NCBI RefSeq assembly: GCF_030527965.1
Contig: NZ_JAUMZU010000021.1
Coordinates: forward strand, 1-43,082
DNA: 43,082 bases
Reading direction: 5' to 3'
DNA from: Neisseria sp.
GTDB taxonomy: Bacteria > Pseudomonadota > Gammaproteobacteria > Burkholderiales > Neisseriaceae
Shown here: positions 34,275 through 42,558 of the stretch, one piece after another
Layout: the number at the start of each line of letters is the position of its first letter
How positions within the stretch are numbered: the stretch's first letter is position 1
Notes under the pieces: generated by a model
Seen by the model: the letters and a program-made list of their open reading frames with translations, nothing else
Databases searched by the model: none
What the model was told of the DNA's origin: nothing
Made by a program: the position numbers and the translations under genes

Positions 34275-34931
34275 ATGAAACCCTTTACTTCCCTTCTAAC
34301 CGCAGCCTTATTATCCGCCGCCAGCCTGAGCGCCTGCGGCGGGTCGGAGAACCGTATGAGCATTCAAGAGCAGACTGAAAAGCGTTTCCAACTCAACCCG
34401 CACCCTACAAAAGCCTACCGCATTAAAATCAAAATCAATGATGCGCCCGGGCCTTTGAAGGTAACAGAAAATATTTATATCCGGTATATGGCTAGGAACT
34501 GTTCTTATGTCATTAATGAACTTGAGGGAGCAAAAGCTATGCCTGAAAAACATATTGATTACGACCTGCATCAAACAGGAAAAGATGAATATGAGACTAT
34601 TGTTTATTTCGATGCCGTACAGGATGAAGACTACTTTAGAAAGGGTGTTTGCCATTGGAAGCCTGATGGTTTCGGTGGCATATTTAAAGCAACAGGTAAG
34701 CCTGAGGAAACAGGATTCAGTATTAGTGATGTGATGGAAAAACTGATAGAGAAAAAAACACTGACCAAATATTATTGGAAAGGTGCATACCCTTATCTTA
34801 AAGATGAAAATGGCTCAAAATATGATGACGATGTAGTTTCTTATGGTGCTGACTCCCCAACTAAATACAGTACAGATAGGCAAAAAGATTTATTTAATAT
34901 AACTATTACACTTGAGGAAATGAAGTCATGA
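34275..34931 (+). CDS. Lipoprotein 3 of the tandem array, candidate cognate immunity protein
   Basis: The 218-residue paralogue has the shared N terminus and lipobox, and conserved cysteines in NCSYVIN and GVCHW. It resembles lipoprotein 1 more than 2 in the middle (IYIRYMARNCSYVINELEGA and CHWKPDGFGG). Its stop overlaps the lipase start codon (ATGA at 34928-34931), so the two are translationally coupled; this copy is therefore the best candidate for the current immunity partner. Base composition is clearly more AT-rich than the flanking housekeeping genes. Confidence 0.78.
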   Translation: MKPFTSLLTAALLSAASLSACGGSENRMSIQEQTEKRFQLNPHPTKAYRIKIKINDAPGPLKVTENIYIRYMARNCSYVINELEGAKAMPEKHIDYDLHQTGKDEYETIVYFDAVQDEDYFRKGVCHWKPDGFGGIFKATGKPEETGFSISDVMEKLIEKKTLTKYYWKGAYPYLKDENGSKYDDDVVSYGADSPTKYSTDRQKDLFNITITLEEMKS

Positions 34932-36226
34932 TTACTCAACAACAAAATGCAGACCTTGCTGAGGATGCTTATAAAAATCGAGTTGAAACCAAAAAGGATC
35001 AAACTATTCCTATTGGCGGTCATAACTATAAAGTACTTAAAGTTCATACCAATCCTAAAACAGGCTATTACGGCGCAGTCTATCAAGATGCCGAGACCAA
35101 TGAAATTATCGTTGTTCATCGGGGAACAGAATCGCCTCTCAAAGACTGGAGAGATGCCCAAACTGACCTCAAGATGGTTACCGATAAGGCCAACAATCAG
35201 GCTGAAGATGCTGCAGAGCTAACTCGAATAGCGATGGAAAAGGCAAAGAAATTTCATGAAGATAATCCTGAGTTGCCCATGCCTACAATCACCCAAACCG
35301 GCCATTCCCTCGGCGGCGCACTCGCCCAAATCTGCGCCTACCGCTTCCATCAGGAAGGTATGACCTTCAATGCCTACGGTGTCGCAGGCATGTATCACAT
35401 CCCCGAAGGCGGTAGCATGGTTACCAATTTCTCAACAGCCGCCGATGTTGTATCCGCTGCCAGCTCTCATTACGGCAAAGTCGTGATTCTCGCCACACAG
35501 CAAGAGCTCAACGATCTGGCCGAATACGGCTACAACAATAAAAGCAACACAATGCTGACCCGAGCCTTCGGTGCCGCGGCTTCCACTATGGGTGCCGCCC
35601 ATACCATCGATAACTTCGTCGGCCCCGATTCGATTCTTTCCCGACAGAATTTCCGCCACGCCCGCTCGCTGGCGGAAGACAACAAACATATGATTGAGGA
35701 TTTTCGCAGCGATGTCGCCAGCATCAGAGAAGGCGTTCATGGCGGTATCGAAGTCAATCGGAAAGCCCGCGACATCATGCGCTTCAGCCCTGCCGAAATG
35801 ATGCTGAAAGAAATCCGTAAACATTCGCCCTTATCCATGGAAGACAACCAAACCGCACCTACCTTGGGTCTCGCCGATATGCCGGAGGCGGCCCAAAAGA
35901 TTTACCATACAAACAAAGAGCATCTGGCTGCTTATTATCAAAAAAACAACCTACCGTACGAGAAAGAAGGTTTGGAGAATTCAGCGATGGCACTCGCTGC
36001 TTTAGGCTATGCAAAAAATATGGGCGATACGCCTCTATTTAACGTTAAAGACGGGCAATTTTTAATTGGCGAACGTAATCCGGGCTTGATTACAGCTTCA
36101 ATAGATGTAGATAAAGCCATTACCACTCCCGTTGAGGAGAGCATCAACCGTATTCAGCAAGTAGCGCAGGAAGAGCAGAATCGTCAAATCGCGCAAAATC
36201 AGTCAAATGGGATGAGTAGAGCTTAA
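34928..36226 (+). CDS. Class 3 lipase-type effector with C-terminal XVIPCD-like domain
   Basis: The 432-residue protein has no signal peptide. Residues 45-235 form a class 3 lipase domain: GAVYQDAETNEIIVVHRGTES, the nucleophile elbow GHSLGG (125-130, Ser127), a probable catalytic aspartate at 173 (STAADVVS) and histidine at 225 (AAHTIDN). A linker (about 236-315) is shared with a second gene at the right edge. The last 115 residues (DMPEAAQKIY to the end) have an alanine-rich helix, a KDGQFLIGE strand pair, TPVEES and a glutamine-rich tail, like the XVIPCD signal for VirD4 recruitment in X-type T4SS effectors. Upstream lipoproteins fit as immunity. T6SS delivery is an alternative. Confidence 0.78.
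   Translation: MITQQQNADLAEDAYKNRVETKKDQTIPIGGHNYKVLKVHTNPKTGYYGAVYQDAETNEIIVVHRGTESPLKDWRDAQTDLKMVTDKANNQAEDAAELTRIAMEKAKKFHEDNPELPMPTITQTGHSLGGALAQICAYRFHQEGMTFNAYGVAGMYHIPEGGSMVTNFSTAADVVSAASSHYGKVVILATQQELNDLAEYGYNNKSNTMLTRAFGAAASTMGAAHTIDNFVGPDSILSRQNFRHARSLAEDNKHMIEDFRSDVASIREGVHGGIEVNRKARDIMRFSPAEMMLKEIRKHSPLSMEDNQTAPTLGLADMPEAAQKIYHTNKEHLAAYYQKNNLPYEKEGLENSAMALAALGYAKNMGDTPLFNVKDGQFLIGERNPGLITASIDVDKAITTPVEESINRIQQVAQEEQNRQIAQNQSNGMSRA
35736..35883 (+). repeat. Left copy of a 148-bp inverted repeat
   Basis: Bases 35736-35883 match the reverse complement of 42935-43082 at 144 of 148 positions by my count (four substitutions, all silent). It encodes the effector linker. The right copy may extend beyond the window. 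Confidence 0.92.
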
Positions 36227-36255
36227 TCTAAAGAGTTGCTCCGAAATTAAGGTAG

Positions 36256-36288
36256 AAGCCTGTCTGAAAATTTTTCAGACAGGCATTG
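36256..36288. terminator. DUS-pair terminator after the lipase gene
   Basis: GCCTGTCTGAAAA and its reverse complement flank a single T between convergent genes. Confidence 0.8.
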
Positions 36289-36318
36289 CGCTTTAAAATC
36301 AATACTCACGCTTCTGTG

Positions 36319-39168
36319 TTAATCTTCATAAGCGGATAAAGGCGGGCACGAGCAAACCAGATTGCGGTCGCCGTAAACATCGTCGATGCGGTTGACGCTG
36401 GGCCAGAATTTATTTTCGCGGATATACGCCAATGGGAACACGGCTTCTTCGCGGCTATATGCGCGGTTCCATTCGCCGGCAACATCGGCGGCGGTGTGCG
36501 GCGCGTTGACCAGCGGATTGTCGTCTTTCGGCCAAACGCCGTTTTGCACCTTCAGCGCTTCTTGCTTGATGGCTTTGAGCGCGGCGATGAAACGATCCAG
36601 CTCGGCTTTGCTTTCCGATTCGGTCGGTTCAATCATCAGCGTACCGGCTACGGGGAAAGAAACGGTGGGCGCGTGGAAGCCATAGTCCATCAAGCGTTTG
36701 GCGATATCGGTTTCCGTAATGCCACTCTCGGCTTTGAGCGGGCGCAAATCAACGATACATTCGTGCGCAATACGGCCGTTTTTACCCGTGTAGAGAATCG
36801 GATAATCGGCACTCAGCGCTTTGGCCACATAATTGGCATTCAACAAGGCCCAGCGGGTGGCCTGCTCCATACCCTGCTTGCCCATCAGCGTGATGTACAT
36901 CCAAGTAATCGGCAAGATGCTGGCCGAGCCGTAAGGCGCGGCGGAAACGGCGCTCATGCCCTCGGTTGCGCCTTCAACAGGGCAAACCGCATGGCTGGGC
37001 GCATACGGTGCCAGATGGGCTTTCAAGCCGATGGGGCCCATGCCGGGGCCGCCGCCGCCGTGCGGAATGCAAAAGGTTTTATGCAGATTCATGTGCAATA
37101 CGTCGGCACCCACTTCGGCCGGCTGCATAATGCCGATTTGGGCATTCATATTGGCGCCGTCCATATACACCTGCCCGCCGTGCTCGTGAACAATCCGACA
37201 AATATCGCGGATGCCTTCTTCATACACGCCGTGCGTAGACGGATAGGTAATCATCAGCGCGCCCAGCGTGTCTTGATATTGCGCCGCTTTGGCTTTCAAA
37301 TCGTCAATGTCGACGTTGCCATGTTCGTCGGTATCGACCACCACCACTTTCATGCCCAACATTTGCGCAGTCGCCGGATTGGTGCCGTGGGCCGATTTGG
37401 GAATCAGGCATACATCGCGTTGCGGCTGGCCGTTGGCCTCGTGAAAGCGGCGGATAGAGAGCAATCCGGTGTATTCGCCTTGCGCACCCGAGTTCGGCTG
37501 AATACAAACAGCATCAAAACCGGTAATGGCTTTAAGCTGCGTTTGCAAATCTTCCAACAATTGCCAATAGCCGGCGGTTTGCTCTGCCGGAGCGAACGGG
37601 TGGATATTGGCAAACTCGGGCCATGTTATCGGCAGCATTTCCGCCGTTGCGTTTAACTTCATGGTGCAGGAGCCAAGCGAAATCATGCTGCGGTTCATCG
37701 CCAAATCGCGCTCTTCCAGTTTTTTCAAATAACGCAGCATCTCGTGTTCGGTGTGATAACGGTTGAACACTTCATGCGTCAGGATTGAATCGGTACGCAG
37801 CAGATTTTCAGACAGGCGTTGCGGCGCTTCGGCAGGCACCGTAAGCGAAGAATCGCCGGTAAACAGCATATGCAGCACGGCCAAATCTTCCAACGAGCTT
37901 TCTTCATGAAACGCGACCGCCAAAACTTTATCGCCAACGCGGCGCAGGTTGAAGCCCGCGTCGAGCGCATTTCGGTAAATCCGGTCTGCCTGAGCGCCGC
38001 AATCAACGGCCACAGTATCGAAGAACACTTCGTGCACCACCTGCAACCCTTTGGTGCCCTTCAAAGAATCGGCAAACGCAGCCGCCAGCGCATGAATGCG
38101 GCGGGCAATGCGTTTTACACCTTCGGGGCCGTGGTAAACCGCATACATGCCGGCCAGATTCGCCAACAGCGCTTGCGCTGTGCAAATATTGGAAGTGGCT
38201 TTTTCACGGCGGATATGCTGCTCGCGGGTCGACAGCGCCATCCGTAACGCAGGTTTGCCCGACGCATCTTTGGAAACGCCGATAATCCGCCCCGGAGCAG
38301 AGCGCTTGAATTCATCTTTAAACGCAAAATAAGCCGCATGCGGGCCGCCGAATCCCATCGGCACGCCGAAGCGTTGCGTATTGCCCAATGCGATATCTGC
38401 ACCCAGTTCGGCCGGCGGTTTCAATAAAACCAAACTCATCACATCGGCCGCCACCGCTACAATCACGCCTTTTTCTTTCAGACAGGCAATCACATCGCCC
38501 AAATCGGCCACATCACCGTCTTTGCCCACATATTGGAACAACGCACCGAAAAAGTCGCCGTTGCGCGCCGCATCAAAATCGCCAGTTTCCAATTCAAAGC
38601 CGAAATATTTGGCACGGGTTTTCATCACATCCAAGGTTTGCGGCAAAACGCGTTCGTCAACAAAAAAGCGGTTGGATTTCGATTTGCCCACCCGCTTGGC
38701 CATTGCCATCGCTTCGGCGGCGGCGGTAGCCTCGTCCAACAATGAAGCGCCGGCCACATCGAAGCCGGTCAAATCGATGCACATCTGCTGGAAATTAAGC
38801 AAAGCCTGCAAACGACCCTGCGCGATTTCCGCCTGATAAGGTGTGTAAGCGGTATACCAGCCGGGATTTTCCAGTACATTGCGCAAAATCACGTTCGGCA
38901 TGCGGGTCGGGTAATAGCCGAGGCCGATATAGCTTTTATTGACTTGGTTGCGCGCGGCGATGGCTTTGAGTTTCGCCAGTGCGTCGGCCTCAGTCAGCGC
39001 CGCCGGCAAGTCAAGTTCAGACGGCATACGGATGCTTTTCGGCACGGTATTGTCGATAAAACCGGCCATGTCCCGCTCGCCCAGCGCTGCTAAAAGCGCC
39101 GCTTCGTCATTAAAACTGATATGGCGTGCGGCAAATTCCTTTGGATTAAACAGGTCTTTGAAATTCAT
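36319..39168 (-). CDS. gcvP: Glycine dehydrogenase (decarboxylating), P protein
   Basis: The 949-residue PLP enzyme decarboxylates glycine and passes the aminomethyl group to the H protein. Both homologous halves are present. The N-terminal half shows [48 protein letters not shown]. The C-terminal half holds the glycine-rich loop and PLP lysine in [23 protein letters not shown]. Length is normal for the single-chain form. gcvT and gcvH are not in the window. AAAGGAAA precedes the start. Two DUS copies lie inside the gene (37807 and 38477). Confidence 0.97.
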   Translation of the reverse strand: MNFKDLFNPKEFAARHISFNDEAALLAALGERDMAGFIDNTVPKSIRMPSELDLPAALTEADALAKLKAIAARNQVNKSYIGLGYYPTRMPNVILRNVLENPGWYTAYTPYQAEIAQGRLQALLNFQQMCIDLTGFDVAGASLLDEATAAAEAMAMAKRVGKSKSNRFFVDERVLPQTLDVMKTRAKYFGFELETGDFDAARNGDFFGALFQYVGKDGDVADLGDVIACLKEKGVIVAVAADVMSLVLLKPPAELGADIALGNTQRFGVPMGFGGPHAAYFAFKDEFKRSAPGRIIGVSKDASGKPALRMALSTREQHIRREKATSNICTAQALLANLAGMYAVYHGPEGVKRIARRIHALAAAFADSLKGTKGLQVVHEVFFDTVAVDCGAQADRIYRNALDAGFNLRRVGDKVLAVAFHEESSLEDLAVLHMLFTGDSSLTVPAEAPQRLSENLLRTDSILTHEVFNRYHTEHEMLRYLKKLEERDLAMNRSMISLGSCTMKLNATAEMLPITWPEFANIHPFAPAEQTAGYWQLLEDLQTQLKAITGFDAVCIQPNSGAQGEYTGLLSIRRFHEANGQPQRDVCLIPKSAHGTNPATAQMLGMKVVVVDTDEHGNVDIDDLKAKAAQYQDTLGALMITYPSTHGVYEEGIRDICRIVHEHGGQVYMDGANMNAQIGIMQPAEVGADVLHMNLHKTFCIPHGGGGPGMGPIGLKAHLAPYAPSHAVCPVEGATEGMSAVSAAPYGSASILPITWMYITLMGKQGMEQATRWALLNANYVAKALSADYPILYTGKNGRIAHECIVDLRPLKAESGITETDIAKRLMDYGFHAPTVSFPVAGTLMIEPTESESKAELDRFIAALKAIKQEALKVQNGVWPKDDNPLVNAPHTAADVAGEWNRAYSREEAVFPLAYIRENKFWPSVNRIDDVYGDRNLVCSCPPLSAYED
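37807..37817 (-). repeat. Intragenic DUS core in gcvP
   Basis: TTCAGACAGGC encodes part of RLSENL. Confidence 0.75.
38477..38488 (-). repeat. Intragenic DUS in gcvP
   Basis: TTCAGACAGGCA encodes part of IACLKEK. Confidence 0.8.
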
Positions 39169-39272
39169 AGTTTTCCTTTGTATTTTCTATCTTCCGTCCG
39201 CAAAATCTGCGCATGGAATGATTGTAAACGTTTTTGAATACTTTGATGTCATTATTTGATGGGCAAAAGGAT

Positions 39273-39284
39273 TTCAGACAGGCA
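39273..39284 (-). repeat. Single DUS after lpxH
   Basis: TGCCTGTCTGAA on the minus strand lies three bases past the lpxH stop codon, without a partner. Confidence 0.8.
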
Positions 39285-39287
39285 TTG

Positions 39288-40028
39288 CTATTGCCCGCCC
39301 GCCTCCAATGTCTGCAATTGAGCGCTGCCTTCGGAAACAACCAGATACCCGCCGTGATTGCCATACCAATCAGGCAACACAAAACGCTTAACCGTTTTAT
39401 CGCCAAACCGATGCTCGTGCACATCGGGTCGGTGGGTATGACCATGAATAATGGCCTGCACCTGAGGATAGCGGTTTAAGGCGGCCTGAACGCCTTGCTC
39501 GGTTACGTCGGAAACCGGCGTATGCCCCATCTGCTGCTTTTTCCGCTTGCTGGCGGCGCGGATTTTCGCCGCAATTTTGCGGCGGCGGCCTTGCGGCAGA
39601 GAAAGCAGTATTTTTTGCAGCCATTTTTTGCGGATAATTCGGCGGAAACGTTGGTAAGACACGTCGTCGGTACACATTTCGTCGCCGTGGGTAATCAAAT
39701 AAATTTGGCCGTAAAGCACCACTGCTTGATTTTCCGGCAGCACAATCATGCCGGCGCGATCTGCGTATTGTGGCCCGAGCAGAAAATCGCGATTGCCGCA
39801 GATAAAATAAACCGGCGCTGTTTCGGAAAACGCTTTCAGCGCCGCTGCCGCAGTTACCGCGATTTCGCTCAGCACATCGTCGCCCAGCCAAACTTCAAAC
39901 AAATCGCCCAGAATATACAGTGCGTCCACCCTGCCCTGCCAGCGTTGCAAGGTTTGCAGAAACAGTTCGTTTAAAGCCGGCGTGTCGTCGGAGAGGTGCA
40001 GATCGGCGATAAAAATGGTTTGACGCAT
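39288..40028 (-). CDS. lpxH: UDP-2,3-diacylglucosamine diphosphatase
   Basis: The 246-residue metallophosphoesterase cleaves UDP-2,3-diacylglucosamine to lipid X, the fourth step of lipid A synthesis, at the inner membrane surface. The metal motifs are in order: FIADLHLS, ILGDLFEVWLGDD, CGNRDFLLG, LITHGDEMCTDD and IIHGHTHRPDVH. The C-terminal region is basic. The ATG at 40028 is chosen; the frame extends nine codons upstream only to a TTG. Confidence 0.92.
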   Translation of the reverse strand: MRQTIFIADLHLSDDTPALNELFLQTLQRWQGRVDALYILGDLFEVWLGDDVLSEIAVTAAAALKAFSETAPVYFICGNRDFLLGPQYADRAGMIVLPENQAVVLYGQIYLITHGDEMCTDDVSYQRFRRIIRKKWLQKILLSLPQGRRRKIAAKIRAASKRKKQQMGHTPVSDVTEQGVQAALNRYPQVQAIIHGHTHRPDVHEHRFGDKTVKRFVLPDWYGNHGGYLVVSEGSAQLQTLEAGGQ

Positions 40029-40097
40029 AAAGAGAGGGTAATTTCCGAATATCAAAGCGCATCATAACCGAATTTTCAGCCACGGCAAGCCCATTTT

Positions 40098-40109
40098 TTC
40101 AGACAGGCA
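40098..40109 (-). repeat. Single DUS after the MFS gene
   Basis: TGCCTGTCTGAA on the minus strand lies immediately past the MFS stop codon. Confidence 0.8.
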
Positions 40110-40110
40110 T

Positions 40111-41259
40111 TCACATGCGCTTGCTTGCAATCAGTAAAGCCGCAACCTGCACCAGCAGCAAGCTGCCTACCACGCCCGTCCAGCCGCCGTGCGTATAAGC
40201 CAGCCCGCACATCAGCGCACCCAAAGTGCCGCCGCCGTAATAAGCCATATAATACAAACCCGACGCCAACGAGCGGCCTTCTTTTACTTTGGCCGCAATA
40301 TAATTAATGGTCGCCGCCTGCGTAATAAACACGCCCGACGACATCAGCGCCAGCGCAACAATCACAATCCACAACGGCGAAGCCAACGTGCCGACAACCC
40401 CTGCTATCGACAAACCGACCGCAATCATGACCGTGCCCGCGCTGCCGAAACGGTTAATCAACCGTGCCGACAAAGGCGTAATCACCATGCCGATTAAGTA
40501 AACGGCAAACAAATTGGCCAGATTGCCGCTGGAAAGCGAATAAGGCGGCTCGGCCAGATAGAGATTGATATAAGTAAAACAGCCGACGAGCGAACACAAC
40601 ACACAAGCCCCCAGCAGGCAGGCCGACAGAAGATAGCGATTTCTCAAATGCCCGATTAACGTGTACCAAGCCGTTTTGAACCGCGGTTTGGCCACAAAAT
40701 GCTTCGATGCCGGCAACTGCTTCCAAACAAAAACCGCACAAAATGCACTCAAGCCCGCCAACACATAAAACGCAGCGCGCCAACCCATCCATTCGCTCAA
40801 ATGCCCAAGCAGAAAACGACCGAGAAAGCCGCCCAGCACCGAGCCCGTCACATAAACCGACAACAACTGCGTCATCTGCAGCCCGCTGAATTCCTCGCCA
40901 ACATAGGCCACCAGCACCACCGTTATCCCGGGAACCGCCAACCCCTGCAAGAAACGGTAAAACACCATCTGCTCGATACCGGTTACCCCGCTCAACAGCG
41001 CCGTCGGAATGCTCAATAAAAGCAACGACCAGATAATCAAACTTTTCCGGCCTATTGCATCGGAAAGCATGCCCATAAACGGCGACATCAGCGCCACACC
41101 CAAAACCGTAGCCCCTACCGCCATCCCCACTTGGATTTCGCTGGCATGCAAATCATGTATCAAAAGCGGCAAAACGGCTTGCACCGAATAAACCTGCAAA
41201 AATGCCGCAATACCCGCCAGAAACACGGCCATTTTAGGCAACAAGCGAGAAAGATTCAT
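40111..41259 (-). CDS. Major facilitator superfamily transporter (YnfM-like)
   Basis: The 382-residue protein has 12 hydrophobic helices and an MFS signature loop between helices 2 and 3 (GMLSDAIGRKSLII). RFLQGLAVPGITVVLVAYVGEEF is helix 4-5. The set resembles the YnfM/arabinose-efflux-like group of drug or metabolite exporters. The substrate cannot be inferred. It lies upstream of lpxH on the same strand and is divergent from ilvE. Confidence 0.85.
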   Translation of the reverse strand: MNLSRLLPKMAVFLAGIAAFLQVYSVQAVLPLLIHDLHASEIQVGMAVGATVLGVALMSPFMGMLSDAIGRKSLIIWSLLLLSIPTALLSGVTGIEQMVFYRFLQGLAVPGITVVLVAYVGEEFSGLQMTQLLSVYVTGSVLGGFLGRFLLGHLSEWMGWRAAFYVLAGLSAFCAVFVWKQLPASKHFVAKPRFKTAWYTLIGHLRNRYLLSACLLGACVLCSLVGCFTYINLYLAEPPYSLSSGNLANLFAVYLIGMVITPLSARLINRFGSAGTVMIAVGLSIAGVVGTLASPLWIVIVALALMSSGVFITQAATINYIAAKVKEGRSLASGLYYMAYYGGGTLGALMCGLAYTHGGWTGVVGSLLLVQVAALLIASKRM

Positions 41260-41334
41260 AAATAGGCTCTCAAAAACATAAATAACCTTGATAATGCAGA
41301 AACACCAGATAAACCTGACACCACAAAAGGCTTT

Positions 41335-41346
41335 TTCAGACAGGCA
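41335..41346 (-). repeat. Single DUS in the ilvE upstream region
   Basis: TTCAGACAGGCA lies between the divergent MFS and ilvE genes; the rest of 41260-41491 shows no gene. Confidence 0.8.
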
Positions 41347-41491
41347 TTATACGCCGCCCGCTACATTAAGTTACAAATGCCGCATTCCCCCAACAAGCGC
41401 TTGCCAAACCCCTACTCTCAAGCGTATCTTTACACCTTTACTTAACCTCTTTACCCATTTGGTCCAACCATCCGGTTTAAGGATAATAATT

Positions 41492-42490
41492 ATGAGCAGA
41501 ACCGTTCCTGCCGTGTTCGGCAGCGTATTTCATCAAGAAATGCCCGTATTAGCTTACGAAAACGGCGCATGGCAGCCGCTGCGCTGGCAATCGGCGCAAG
41601 ATTTGACTCTGGCACCCGGCGCCCACGCGCTGCATTACGGCAGCGAATGTTTCGAAGGGCTGAAAGCATTCCGCCAACACGACAACCGTATCGCGCTGTT
41701 CCGCCCGAGCGCCAACATCGCCCGCATGCAGCAAAGCGCCAAACTGCTGCACCTGCCCGTACCCGAAAGCGAAGCCTATCTGAATGCCTTGCTGGAGCTG
41801 GTCAAACGCGCCGCGGAAAACGTACCCGACGCACCGGCCGCCCTCTACCTGCGCCCCACTTTAATCGGCACCGATCCCGTTATCGGCAAAGCCGGTGCCC
41901 CTTCCGAAAGCGCACTGTTATACATTCTGGCATCACCCGTGGGCGACTATTTCAAAGTCGGCTCACCCATGAAAATTCTGGTGGAAACCGAACACATGCG
42001 CTGCGCACCGCACATGGGTCGCATCAAATGCGGCGGCAACTATGCCTCCGCCCTGCCTTGGGTATTAAAAGCCAAAGCACAATACGGCGCCAATCAGGTT
42101 TTATTCTGCCCGAACGGCGACGTTCAAGAAACCGGCGCGTCCAACTTCGCCCTGATTCACGACAATGAAATCATCACCAAACCGCTGACCGACGAGTTTC
42201 TTCACGGCGTAACCCGCGACACAGTGCTGACCGTTGCCAAAGATATGGGCTACACAATCAGCGAGCGCAACTTTACCGTGGCCGAGCTGAAAGCTGCCGT
42301 AGAAAACGGCGCGGAAGCCATTTTAACCGGCACCGCCGCCGTTATTTCCCCCGTTACCTCCTTCATCATTGACGATCAGGAAATCCCCGTATCCGGCCAA
42401 GCGCGCGGCTATGCAATTCGCCAAGCGGTAACCGACATTCAATACGGTTTCACCGAAGATCATCACAATTGGTTGGTATACGCGTGCTGA
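41492..42490 (+). CDS. ilvE: Branched-chain amino acid aminotransferase
   Basis: The 332-residue class IV PLP aminotransferase makes or degrades valine, leucine and isoleucine. HYGSECFEGLKAFR (48-61) and YLRPTLIGTDP are typical, and the PLP lysine is probably Lys179 in GRIKCGGNYASAL, the type II BCAT pattern. The late motifs NGDVQETGASNFALI, FLHGVTRDTVL and GTAAVISPV are intact. The start at 41492 is set by AAGGA nine bases upstream; the frame stays open for 68 codons further but that part has no homology look. Confidence 0.95.
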   Translation: MSRTVPAVFGSVFHQEMPVLAYENGAWQPLRWQSAQDLTLAPGAHALHYGSECFEGLKAFRQHDNRIALFRPSANIARMQQSAKLLHLPVPESEAYLNALLELVKRAAENVPDAPAALYLRPTLIGTDPVIGKAGAPSESALLYILASPVGDYFKVGSPMKILVETEHMRCAPHMGRIKCGGNYASALPWVLKAKAQYGANQVLFCPNGDVQETGASNFALIHDNEIITKPLTDEFLHGVTRDTVLTVAKDMGYTISERNFTVAELKAAVENGAEAILTGTAAVISPVTSFIIDDQEIPVSGQARGYAIRQAVTDIQYGFTEDHHNWLVYAC

Positions 42491-42505
42491 CCCCATTCTG
42501 ATAGT

Positions 42506-42539
42506 AAAAGCCTGTCTGAAAAGATTCAGACAGGCTTTT
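42506..42539. terminator. Bidirectional DUS-pair terminator
   Basis: AAAAGCCTGTCTGAA and its reverse complement flank a four-base loop, then a T-run. It lies between ilvE (plus) and the edge effector (minus). Confidence 0.85.
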
Positions 42540-42558
42540 TTTAATCTTTTCCACCAAT

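Noticed and set aside
32678-34931. Tandem repeats as a CRISPR or phase-variable array
   Set aside because: The repeated units are whole lipoprotein genes with leaders, not short repeats with spacers, and there are no slippage tracts.
34928-36226. Phage or transposon origin for the lipase island
   Set aside because: No integrase, transposase, terminal repeats or tRNA target lies near it; the lateral gain looks driven by homologous recombination or DNA uptake.
36496-37656. Long plus-strand frame across gcvP
   Set aside because: It is a shadow of gcvP, with no recognisable domain.
41288-41491. N-terminal extension of ilvE
   Set aside because: It would translate a DUS and intergenic sequence; the ATG at 41492 has AAGGA and gives the family N terminus.
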